Assembly (NCBI GenBank): GCA_040235565.1
Contig: JBECLA010000078.1
Location: 1 to 30,728, forward strand
Direction of reading: 5' to 3'
Origin: JAHEIJ01 sp040235565
Lineage (GTDB): Bacteria > Pseudomonadota > Gammaproteobacteria > UBA6429 > Thiohalophilaceae
Length of the DNA stretch: 30,728 nt
Numbering within the stretch: position 1 is the first letter of the stretch; each line of letters opens with the position of its first letter. The position numbers and the translations under genes are program-made. This document shows positions 23,349 to 30,325 of the stretch, in pieces. A model generated the notes under the pieces. The model ran no database searches. It saw only the letters and a list, made by a program, of their open reading frames with translations, and was not told where the DNA came from.

Positions 23349-24434
23349 GTGACAACCATTTCTGCCCCCGCCAGTTACCGGCTGATGGAAACCCGCTTAC
23401 AGGAAAAGCTCGCCGATGGCACCACACGCTGCAATTTGTGTTTATGGCGCTGCAAACTGAAGCATGGCCAACGCGGCTTTTGTCAGGCCCACGTCAATCG
23501 CTACGGTACGCTGTACAACCTGTCTTACGGTATTCTTTCCGCCATCGACACCGGACCCATCGAGGACAAACCGGTACGCCACTTTCGACCCGGGACACGG
23601 GTACTGTCGGTAGGCAGTTACGGCTGTAACTTTCGCTGCGGCGGCTGTCATAACCTGGAAATTTCCTGGGGGGTTACCGCGCTGGATGAACTGGCCCGGG
23701 GTCAGTCGACGGCGGCGTTTGTCACGCCGGAGCAACTGGTGACCACGGCGCAGCAGCACGGGGTGGAAGGCATTGCGTTTACCTATTCCGAACCAGCGGT
23801 GTGGCTGGAGTATGTGCTGGATGTATCACAACTGGCCAAGGAAGCAGGGCTGTATACGGTGTATGTATCGAACAGTTTTGTTACCGATGAGGCGCTGGAA
23901 CTGATGGCGCCGTGGGTGGATGTGCTGTGTTCGGATATTAAAAGTCTTGAGGATGGGTTTTATCGCGAGATTTGTCCCACCGCCAGTGTACAGCAGGTTC
24001 TGGGTTCGATAGAGCAGGCCCGGCAACTGGGGATCCACGTTGAGACCCGTACCAATATTATTCCGCAACGTAATGATGATCCTGCCATGCTGGAACAGAT
24101 TGCCTGCTGGATCCGGGATCATCTGGGCGCTGACAGTCCCTGGCATATCACGCGTTTCTTCCCCGCCTATAAACTGGCCCATTTGCCAGAAACGCCTTCG
24201 GAGATCATGTGGCAGGCACATGCTGCGGCAACTCGCCTTGGCCTGGAACATGTCTATGTCTACGATGACAAGGGATGTGACTGTGCCGAAAGCAACTTGC
24301 CCGTCAGTGCCTATCTGGAGGGTGACGCAACTGCAATTCATGCGGTGAAGAAATGTTCGGCCTCCTGTTGCGGTGAACAAGGAATTGTGTTGAAAAAATA
24401 TGAAGCAGCAATCGATCCCAAACAGTCGGATTGA
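23349..24434 (+). CDS. amrS: AmrS-type radical SAM enzyme (AmmeMemoRadiSam family)
   Basis: The start is GTG 23349, preceded by AGGAGAAAGATC (361 residues). The N-terminus has a cysteine cluster motif CNLCLWRCKLKHGQRGFC. The radical SAM motif is CNFRCGGC in GSYGCNFRCGGCHN. Family segments YGILSAIDTGPIEDKPV, FRPGTRVLSVGSYGC and GIAFTYSEP are clear. The C-terminus differs from the usual CPNCG ending: it has GCDCAESNLP and then a KKCSASCCGE cluster. AmrS is usually encoded near AMMECR1 and MEMO proteins; neither is present in this window. The family's reaction is not established as far as I know. Partnership with the preceding ATP-grasp ligase suggests a two-step modification pathway. Confidence 0.83.
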   Translation: MTTISAPASYRLMETRLQEKLADGTTRCNLCLWRCKLKHGQRGFCQAHVNRYGTLYNLSYGILSAIDTGPIEDKPVRHFRPGTRVLSVGSYGCNFRCGGCHNLEISWGVTALDELARGQSTAAFVTPEQLVTTAQQHGVEGIAFTYSEPAVWLEYVLDVSQLAKEAGLYTVYVSNSFVTDEALELMAPWVDVLCSDIKSLEDGFYREICPTASVQQVLGSIEQARQLGIHVETRTNIIPQRNDDPAMLEQIACWIRDHLGADSPWHITRFFPAYKLAHLPETPSEIMWQAHAAATRLGLEHVYVYDDKGCDCAESNLPVSAYLEGDATAIHAVKKCSASCCGEQGIVLKKYEAAIDPKQSD

Positions 24435-24587
24435 TCTCGCTGGTTTGTCATGTCATACGTTCTAGTCCCACCTGTTTGATAATTTGTGAATTTAAAACAC
24501 AAATAACGTAAGCTTGCGATAGGTCAATAAGCGGACGTTTGTCGCGCATTATTATTTACCATTATCTGAAGTTAACAGGGGGCTTGC
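24435..24587. other. Intergenic region before the LpxA-like gene
   Basis: 153 bases with no credible gene. TTTGTG (24483-24488) and CACAAA (24498-24503) form an inverted repeat with a 9-base spacer, one base too wide for a CRP site. An AT-rich stretch (24546-24565) with TATTAT probably includes the promoter of the lpxA-like/fabA/fabB group, but no clear -35 is seen. Confidence 0.35.
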
Positions 24588-25367
24588 TTGAGCAACTCGA
24601 TTCATCCTACCGCCATTATTTCCGAGCAGGCCCAGCTGGGAGACAACAACACGATCGGGCCCTATGTGGTGATTGAAGACGATGTGGTGATCGGCAATGG
24701 CAATTCAGTCCTGACAGGGGCGGTATTGAAACACGGCCTGAGGATGGGCGATGACAATACTGTCCATGAATATGCCGTGATTGGCGGCTTGCCGCAGGAT
24801 CTGGGATTTGATTCGGCCACCCCCAGTAATGTGACTATCGGCAATGGCAATACCCTGCGGGAATATGTGACCGTACACCGGGGCAGCAAGGCTGAAGCAG
24901 CCACCCGGCTGGGTGACAACAATTACCTGATGACGCAGGTGCATCTGGCCCATGATTGTGTGCTTGGAAATCAGGTCATCATTGCACCCGGTACCGGTCT
25001 CGGCGGTCATGTCCATGTGGCTGACCGGGCGTTTATCTCCGGCGGTGTTATGGTGCATCAGTTTGTTCACATCGGCACACTTGCCATGATCGGCGGCAAT
25101 GCCAAAATCACCCAGAATGTGTTGCCCTATATGATTACGGACGGGGTGCCGGGAACGGTGCGGGGGCTCAATCTGGTCGGGTTGCGTCGGGCCGGTTTTT
25201 CCCGGGCCGACATGCAGATATTGAAGCAGGCCTATCAGCTTATCCATCGATCGGCGCAGCCGCAACAAGTGATCCTCGACGATTTACGGGAAATAGCCAG
25301 TCCCTACGCGCAACACCTGGCGGAATTTATTGCTGGCTCAAGTCGCAGTTTTCATCGTGAGAAATAG
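24588..25367 (+). CDS. LpxA-like UDP-N-acetylglucosamine acyltransferase
   Basis: The 259-residue protein appears to start at TTG 24588, following ACAGGGGGC. The body is made of hexapeptide repeats forming a left-handed beta-helix. The active-site region QVHLAHDC holds H119 and H122, the latter equivalent to E. coli H125. The C-terminal helical part includes NLVGLRRAGFSR and LIHRSAQ. LpxA adds a hydroxyacyl chain from ACP to UDP-GlcNAc in lipid A synthesis. The usual lpxD-fabZ-lpxA-lpxB order is absent; this copy sits alone upstream of fabA and fabB. It may be a second LpxA paralogue with a different acyl specificity, or the only copy in a rearranged genome. No symbol is given for this reason. 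Confidence 0.85.
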   Translation: MSNSIHPTAIISEQAQLGDNNTIGPYVVIEDDVVIGNGNSVLTGAVLKHGLRMGDDNTVHEYAVIGGLPQDLGFDSATPSNVTIGNGNTLREYVTVHRGSKAEAATRLGDNNYLMTQVHLAHDCVLGNQVIIAPGTGLGGHVHVADRAFISGGVMVHQFVHIGTLAMIGGNAKITQNVLPYMITDGVPGTVRGLNLVGLRRAGFSRADMQILKQAYQLIHRSAQPQQVILDDLREIASPYAQHLAEFIAGSSRSFHREK

Positions 25368-25490
25368 CGCCAGGGAGGGTATGGCTTTATTTTCGGGGCC
25401 AGGCAACGGTAAAATGCCCCCATTTATGACACACGGATCAGTAGTACTTCGATCATATCGGGCTTTTCAGTTGTGATCAGTTTCTTGCTC

Positions 25491-25524
25491 ATTGAGCGAG
25501 ACCCGCTCGATGGTCCGTTTTTTT
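25491..25524 (+). promoter_or_regulatory. Hairpin and T-tract in the fabA leader (possible attenuator)
   Basis: ATTGAGCG (25491-25498) pairs with CGCTCGAT (25504-25511) across a 5-base loop (one G-U pair). Six bases later comes a run of seven T (25518-25524), immediately before the AAGGAA ribosome site of fabA. The distance to the T-run is longer than in classic terminators. It may also mark the end of the lpxA-like transcript. Confidence 0.35.
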
Positions 25525-25540
25525 AAGGAATACTCGAATT

Positions 25541-26080
25541 ATGGATTCAGCCAAGACATTACCAAGAGACAAAAAAGCCAGTTACAGCTATGAAGAGTTG
25601 CTGGAATGTGGTCATGGCCGGCTTTTTGGTCCAGGCAATGCCCAATTACCCTTGCCACCGATGTTGATGTTCAATCGGATCACCACGATTAGCGAAGCAG
25701 GTGGGGTGCACGGTAAGGGGCAGGTTGTCGCCGAGCTGGATGTGACGCCTGATCTCTGGTTTTTTGATTGTCATTTTGAGGGCGATCCGGTGATGCCGGG
25801 CTGTCTGGGTCTGGATGCCATGTGGCAACTGGTAGGTTTTTATCTGGGCTGGCTTGGTGGCCCGGGCCACGGGCGAGCGCTGGGTGCCGGCGAGGTCAAA
25901 TTCACCGGCCAGGTCACGCCGAACGGTAAAAAAGTCACGTATTATATCGACCTCAAGCGGGTCATCATGCGCAAACTGTTTATGGGTATTGCCGATGCCA
26001 GAATGGAAGTCGATGGACGTGAAATCTATACCGCCAAGGATCTGCGGGTTGGCCTGTTTACCTCAACCGAAGGTTTTTAA
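25541..26080 (+). CDS. fabA: 3-hydroxydecanoyl-ACP dehydratase/isomerase
   Basis: The 179-residue enzyme of type II fatty acid synthesis dehydrates 3-hydroxydecanoyl-ACP and isomerises the trans-2 product to cis-3, starting unsaturated fatty acid synthesis. The active-site motif FFDCHFEGDPVMPGCLGLDAM gives catalytic H78 and D92, with the same 14-residue spacing as E. coli H70/D84. MWQLVGFYLGW and the C-terminal DLRVGLF match the family. The start ATG 25541 has AAGGAA 10 bases upstream. It is followed by fabB after 6 bases, the standard operon of many gammaproteobacteria outside the enterics. Confidence 0.97.
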   Translation: MDSAKTLPRDKKASYSYEELLECGHGRLFGPGNAQLPLPPMLMFNRITTISEAGGVHGKGQVVAELDVTPDLWFFDCHFEGDPVMPGCLGLDAMWQLVGFYLGWLGGPGHGRALGAGEVKFTGQVTPNGKKVTYYIDLKRVIMRKLFMGIADARMEVDGREIYTAKDLRVGLFTSTEGF

Positions 26081-26086
26081 ATCGTC

Positions 26087-27310
26087 ATGTCCCAACGCCG
26101 CGTTGTTGTCACCGGGTTAGGTATTGTTTCCAGCATTGGTAATAATAAGACCGAAGTCACGGAAGCCCTGCGGACGGGCAAGTCCGGTATCGAATTTTGT
26201 CAGGAGTATGCTGATCTCGGTTTCCGTTCCCATATTCATGGTCCGATTCGCCTTAATTTGGCAGAGAATATCGATCGCAAGTTGTTGCGCTTCATGGGCG
26301 ACGGGGCGGCATTTAATTATCTGGCGATGGCGGAAGCCATTGCGGATGCAGATCTGGAAGAAAGCGAGGTCTCGAACATTCGCACCGGCCTGGTGATGGG
26401 ATCAGGCGGACCATCCACCTCCAATATTGTGCAGGCAGCGGATATTCTGCGCGAGAAAGGCCTGAAACGTGTCGGGCCCTACATGGTGACCCGTACCATG
26501 TCGAGCACCAACTCAGCGTGTCTCGCCACCCCGTTCAAGATCAAGGGGGTGAATTATTCCATCAGCTCTGCCTGTTCGACCAGTGCCCACTGTATCGGGC
26601 ATGGTGCCGAGTTGATTCAGATGGGAAAACAGGATGTGGTCTTCGCGGGTGGCGGCGAAGAAGTCCACTGGACCATGACCGTGCTGTTTGACGCCATGGG
26701 TGCGTTGTCCTCCAAATACAACGCTGCGCCGGAAACCGCCTCACGTCCTTATGATGTCACCCGCGATGGATTTGTGATTTCCGGCGGCGGGGGGGTCCTG
26801 GTGCTGGAAGAACTGGAACATGCCAGGGCTCGCGGGGCAAAAATCTATGCCGAACTGGTTGGTTATGGTGCGACGTCGGACGGTTATGACATGGTACAAC
26901 CCTCTGGCGAGGGGGCTGTGCGTTGTATGCAGCAGGCGATGGCCACTGTTGCTGCGCCCATCGATTACATCAATGCGCATGGGACCAGTACCCCGGTAGG
27001 TGATATTCGAGAACTGGAAGCGGTGCGTGATGTGTTTGGCGATCGAATTCCGCCGATTGCCTCAACCAAGTCTTTGACCGGCCATGCCCTGGGTGCAGCA
27101 GGGGTGAATGAAGCCATCTATTCCCTGCTGATGCAGGAAGCAGGGTTTATTGCCGCTTCAGCCAACATCACTGAACCGGACCCCGGTGCCGAAGGCTTTT
27201 CCATAGTGCGTGAACGCCAGGACAACGTCACCCTCAATACCATCATGTCGAACAGCTTCGGTTTTGGTGGTACCAATGCCACGCTCATTTTCCAACGCTT
27301 GACTGATTAA
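26087..27310 (+). CDS. fabB: Beta-ketoacyl-ACP synthase I
   Basis: The 407-residue condensing enzyme works with FabA to elongate cis-3-decenoyl-ACP. Catalytic C163 lies in ISSACSTSAH, at the same number as in E. coli FabB. The two His are in NAHGTSTPVGD and SLTGHALGAAGVNE, and the C-terminal GFGGTNATLIF glycine-rich strand is present. It is cotranslated with fabA. The product of this pair supplies the cis-unsaturated chains that the CFA-type methyltransferase at 16.1 kb would modify. Confidence 0.97.
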   Translation: MSQRRVVVTGLGIVSSIGNNKTEVTEALRTGKSGIEFCQEYADLGFRSHIHGPIRLNLAENIDRKLLRFMGDGAAFNYLAMAEAIADADLEESEVSNIRTGLVMGSGGPSTSNIVQAADILREKGLKRVGPYMVTRTMSSTNSACLATPFKIKGVNYSISSACSTSAHCIGHGAELIQMGKQDVVFAGGGEEVHWTMTVLFDAMGALSSKYNAAPETASRPYDVTRDGFVISGGGGVLVLEELEHARARGAKIYAELVGYGATSDGYDMVQPSGEGAVRCMQQAMATVAAPIDYINAHGTSTPVGDIRELEAVRDVFGDRIPPIASTKSLTGHALGAAGVNEAIYSLLMQEAGFIAASANITEPDPGAEGFSIVRERQDNVTLNTIMSNSFGFGGTNATLIFQRLTD

Positions 27311-27457
27311 TCATCCTCTTCAATGATATCCAGCCTGTTTGATAACGGGAACACAGGACAGAAGTGTATCGGTTAATTACCTGACCCGTGATGTACAAAA
27401 ATTGTTTGTTACCCCTCTGACCTGATGCTTGACTGCCGGAATTCGGCAGCTACCGTG
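27311..27457. other. Convergent intergenic region after fabB with a perfect hairpin
   Basis: CTGCCG (27433-27438) pairs with CGGCAG (27444-27449) around the 5-base loop GAATT, between the ends of fabB and the TfpX/Z gene. No T-run follows on either strand, so it is not a standard intrinsic terminator, although it may protect 3' ends. No gene is seen here. Confidence 0.4.
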
Positions 27458-28258
27458 TTATTCATTCGGACTGGTCGATTGCCTGGGTTTTTTACGTCCC
27501 AGCAGATAATGAGATACATTGATATCCAGCGTGTCCACGAAACTCAGATTAATGGCATCCACCACGATGACCAGTCGTTGATAACGTGCGTGGAGGGGAA
27601 TGAACAGGTAACGGTTATACAGTTCCGGATGAATCTGGAAGAACGCATGCAGTTGTTGTTTGCCGGCGGGATCCGATTCCAAGTGCTGATACAACTGATC
27701 ACTCTGCTGTTTGAGGATTTGCAGACTTTCTCCATCAAACTTTTTGTACAGTTCAGTGAAGAGATACAAGGGTGTGCCACTTGAAACCGCCTGAGCCAGA
27801 TATTTCTGCTGTGCTTCCATATCCAGTGGCAGATCGACATAAATCGGCACGGGTGTTTTATCGCCATAGCTTTTCAAGCTGCTTCGAGGTACACCGACTT
27901 TGATGAGTTCTATGCCTGACACGGGGGTGAAGTACTTCAAGGTATACACCACAGCCACAGGCCGTTCAGTGTAAGTGACCCAGACACCCCAGGTTAACGC
28001 GATGGCCTGGGCGAGGCCGATCAGGCTGAGGTCCAGTTTAAGGCCGGGTTTACCAGGTTGGTAGACGATCAGGGTCAGCAGGGGGCCGAGTACCAGCGTC
28101 ACCCCGACGATGATCCTGAAGCCTTGCCAGCCGCCGTCGGTATGAAAAAAAGGCAGAGGGTACCAGGTAACGACAAGCAAATAGGCCAGAACCAGGAAAA
28201 TGACAAAACTGATTGCCAGATGAACCAGAAAAGCGCGGATGCGTGGTATCTTTAACAT
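27458..28258 (-). CDS. TfpX/TfpZ family type IV pilin accessory protein
   Basis: The 266-residue protein has a membrane N-terminal half: helix FLVHLAISFVIFLVLAYLLVVTWY (about 10-33), helix IIVGVTLVLGPLLTLIVY (about 49-66) and helix LIGLAQAIALTWGVWVTY (about 79-96). A soluble C-terminal domain is probably periplasmic. The WYPLPFF and GPLLTLIVYQPGK segments are hallmarks of TfpX/TfpZ proteins, which in Pseudomonas are encoded beside the pilin gene and affect pilin assembly. No pilin or pil gene is visible in this window, which is unusual for the family. It is divergent from a thioredoxin-like gene, with 78 bases between. Confidence 0.85.
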   Translation of the reverse strand: MLKIPRIRAFLVHLAISFVIFLVLAYLLVVTWYPLPFFHTDGGWQGFRIIVGVTLVLGPLLTLIVYQPGKPGLKLDLSLIGLAQAIALTWGVWVTYTERPVAVVYTLKYFTPVSGIELIKVGVPRSSLKSYGDKTPVPIYVDLPLDMEAQQKYLAQAVSSGTPLYLFTELYKKFDGESLQILKQQSDQLYQHLESDPAGKQQLHAFFQIHPELYNRYLFIPLHARYQRLVIVVDAINLSFVDTLDINVSHYLLGRKKPRQSTSPNE

Positions 28259-28336
28259 GGCAAAGCAAATCGGGTTGTAGTTGGTTTTTTAGTTGCGGTT
28301 ATTGTAGCCGGTGTTTTTGACGAGAATCTAGCGGGG

Positions 28337-28861
28337 ATGGACATGTATCAGGGGTGCACACTGTGGCGCCATCGTCGATTTCGCCTTGCGATAGAGGTGA
28401 TTGGTATCCTGGTGATATTGCTGGCGCTGCGGGCCTGGTTGTATCGTGACATGGCTGCTGGCCCGGTGCCGGAGTTACAAGGTCCATTGTTAAATGGTGA
28501 ATTCTATTCAATAACAGCTGATAGCCGGCGTCCGTTACTGGTGCACTTCTGGGCAAGCTGGTGTCCGGTATGCAAACTGGAACAACAAAGCATCCAGTCT
28601 CTGAGTGAAGCTTATCCGGTTATAACGGTTGCCATGAAATCAGGTGAGACGAGCAATATTACTGATTATATGCGGCAAGAGGGCCTGCAATTTCAGGTAA
28701 TAAATGATCCAGACGGGGTGTTGGCAAAACGTTTTGGCGTGGGGGCAGTACCCAGCAGTTTTGTTATAACGGATAACAATCAGATCGCCTTTCGCGAAAC
28801 GGGCTACACTACCGGATTTGGGTTACAGCTTCGCTTGTGGCTGGCGCGCTACTGGAAATAG
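28337..28861 (+). CDS. Membrane-anchored thioredoxin-like disulfide oxidoreductase
   Basis: The 174-residue protein has one N-terminal membrane helix (FRLAIEVIGILVILLALRAWLY, about 15-36) and then a thioredoxin fold facing the periplasm. The active site is WCPVC (C76, C79) in VHFWASWCPVCKLEQ, and the cis-Pro loop is GAVPSSFV. The layout resembles ScsD/TlpA-like protein disulfide oxidoreductases of about 170 residues. It may reduce or isomerise disulfides in envelope proteins. TfpX/Z is its divergent neighbour. It could start at ATG 28337 or 28343. Confidence 0.85.
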   Translation: MDMYQGCTLWRHRRFRLAIEVIGILVILLALRAWLYRDMAAGPVPELQGPLLNGEFYSITADSRRPLLVHFWASWCPVCKLEQQSIQSLSEAYPVITVAMKSGETSNITDYMRQEGLQFQVINDPDGVLAKRFGVGAVPSSFVITDNNQIAFRETGYTTGFGLQLRLWLARYWK

Positions 28862-28922
28862 CCGCAGGCCCGTTGTAAAAGCCATGGGGACCCGGTTTAC
28901 GAACAATCTCCGAAACCGAAAT

Positions 28923-30053
28923 CTAGGAGGTCATTTTTTCCTTGATGGCCTTGAAGGATTGGCCCGCCTTGCCGTCGAGATTGGCTGCTATAAATTCAAG
29001 CAAGGGAAGTAATTGTTTTACCAGTTGCTTGATGTGCGGTTTGATATTGTCAGAATGGCCATGCGCGAGCAGGGTCAAGGCAGTCTGGACGTTCATTTCC
29101 TTTTCAACCGGGTGCTGTCGCAGTGATTTCACCACCACCTGGTTGCCACCGGCCTTGCTTGCCTTATCGAGGTACATCTCTGTTTCGGTGATGAGATCCT
29201 CGATCGTGGTATCCGCAACAACAACGGGTTCCAGTAAACCCATGCTGGCTGTGACGCGCATTTCTTTTTTGCCGACCTTACATTTCAGGGCAGTGATGTC
29301 CTGCAGGATTCTGTTTGTCAGTTCTTTGGCGTCGTTGCTGGACGTATCCCGTAGCAGCATGGCAAATTTGGCCAGACCAATCCGGGCGATGGTGTCCTCT
29401 TTACGAACAATTTTTGCCAGGGCCCGTCCAACTTGTTGCAGTACCTGATTGGCCTGTTCCTTGCCACTTTGAATGAATAGCTGGTTGAATTTATCAATAT
29501 CGAGACGGATAAGGGTGAAATGGCCACCATGCCGTTTCACAAAGGCCAGTTGTTCCTCTGATGCCTTACAGAAGTAACGGCGCCCACCCAGACCGGTCAA
29601 TTCATCAACGGCCGCCTGACGTTCAAGTTGATCAGAGGTCTCAGTCAGTTTGCGACTGGTTTCCTTAAAGCGGACATGTGCTTTGGCGCGGGCCTGCAAC
29701 TGAACCGAGTCAAAAGGTTTGGTGATAAAATCGCTGGCGCCTTTATCCAGAGCCTTTTGTTTGGTGGCATCATCATCATCTTTACCTGTGATAATGATGA
29801 CGGGCATATCCTTCAAGCGAGGATCATCAGAACTGCGCATGCGATCCAGCAAACCGAAGCCATCCAGATAGGGCATGGACAGATCCGTAAAAACCGTCTG
29901 GATATCGGGATCGTTCGTCAGCAAGGTCCAGGCATCTTCTCCGTGTTCAGCTTCGATGACATCATAGTCTTTGCCAAGTACCTTGCTCATCGCACGGCGC
30001 ATGACACGGGAATCATCTACAGCGAGAATGCGGGGTTTGGGGGTATCTGCCAT
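28923..30053 (-). CDS. Response regulator with REC and degenerate GGDEF domains
   Basis: The 376-residue protein has a REC domain (residues 8-120) with the acidic pair D13-D14, phospho-acceptor D57 (FTDLSMP), T89 and K112 (TKPFD), so it should be phosphorylated. The GGDEF-like domain (about 148-310) keeps DELTGLGGRR and LDIDKFN. Its signature, however, reads RIGLAKFAML in place of RxGGDEF (GLAKF at 226-230), so cyclic-di-GMP synthesis is unlikely. A 65-residue helical tail (about 312-376, QLVKQLLPLLEFIAANL) follows. It may act by protein contacts or by binding GTP. A sigma-28-like promoter lies upstream. No histidine kinase is adjacent. Confidence 0.88.
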   Translation of the reverse strand: MADTPKPRILAVDDSRVMRRAMSKVLGKDYDVIEAEHGEDAWTLLTNDPDIQTVFTDLSMPYLDGFGLLDRMRSSDDPRLKDMPVIIITGKDDDDATKQKALDKGASDFITKPFDSVQLQARAKAHVRFKETSRKLTETSDQLERQAAVDELTGLGGRRYFCKASEEQLAFVKRHGGHFTLIRLDIDKFNQLFIQSGKEQANQVLQQVGRALAKIVRKEDTIARIGLAKFAMLLRDTSSNDAKELTNRILQDITALKCKVGKKEMRVTASMGLLEPVVVADTTIEDLITETEMYLDKASKAGGNQVVVKSLRQHPVEKEMNVQTALTLLAHGHSDNIKPHIKQLVKQLLPLLEFIAANLDGKAGQSFKAIKEKMTS

Positions 30054-30090
30054 GCTAAATACAGCTCTGAAGTTAGTCTTATTCTTGATT

Positions 30091-30117
30091 ATTTCGGCAT
30101 ATTATCGAAATGGTTTA
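30091..30117 (-). promoter_or_regulatory. Sigma-28-type promoter for the REC-pseudo-GGDEF gene
   Basis: On the minus strand: TAAACCAT (30117-30110), an 11-base spacer, GCCGAAAT (30098-30091). The -35 core TAAA and the -10 core GCCGA are exact. The ATG is 38 bases downstream of the -10. Confidence 0.45.
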
Positions 30118-30219
30118 AGAATATCCCGTCATTTCTGTCAATTCCAGCGTAAGGCACTGAATTTCAGGATGTTGGTCGGTTTCAGCATTGAATAACATCG
30201 CAAGTTGCAACCTGGGCGG

Positions 30220-30285
30220 TTCGGTTTGGTCTGCTAATCAGGTATAGTATTTTCCCTTCTGTCATCGTGGACTATGACCATAGTC
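30220..30285 (+). promoter_or_regulatory. Sigma-70-like promoter and downstream palindrome before the DUF302 gene
   Basis: TTCGGT (30220-30225), 17 bases, TATAGT (30243-30248), a fair -10 with a weak -35. Downstream lies GACTATG-AC-CATAGTC (30270-30285), with 7-bp perfect arms, in the expected 5' untranslated region. It could be an operator; no known regulator is recognised. Confidence 0.45.
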
Positions 30286-30325
30286 GCTAATTTACCGGGC
30301 AATTTGCCCACTGGGGGAGAAAAGA

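Noticed and set aside
24483..24503. TTTGTG...CACAAA as a CRP site before the LpxA-like gene
   Set aside because: The spacer is one base longer than the TGTG-N8-CACA arrangement, and the second half does not read TCACA.
25381..25476. 31-codon ORF just after the LpxA-like gene, with GGGAGGG upstream
   Set aside because: The purine run is only 1-3 bases from the ATG, and the peptide has no hydrophobic, structured or recognisable feature.
28300..28325. TTTAGTTG-N11-GCCGGTGT before the thioredoxin-like gene
   Set aside because: The spacing is right but the -10 departs too far from GCCGATAA, and the stretch is low-complexity.
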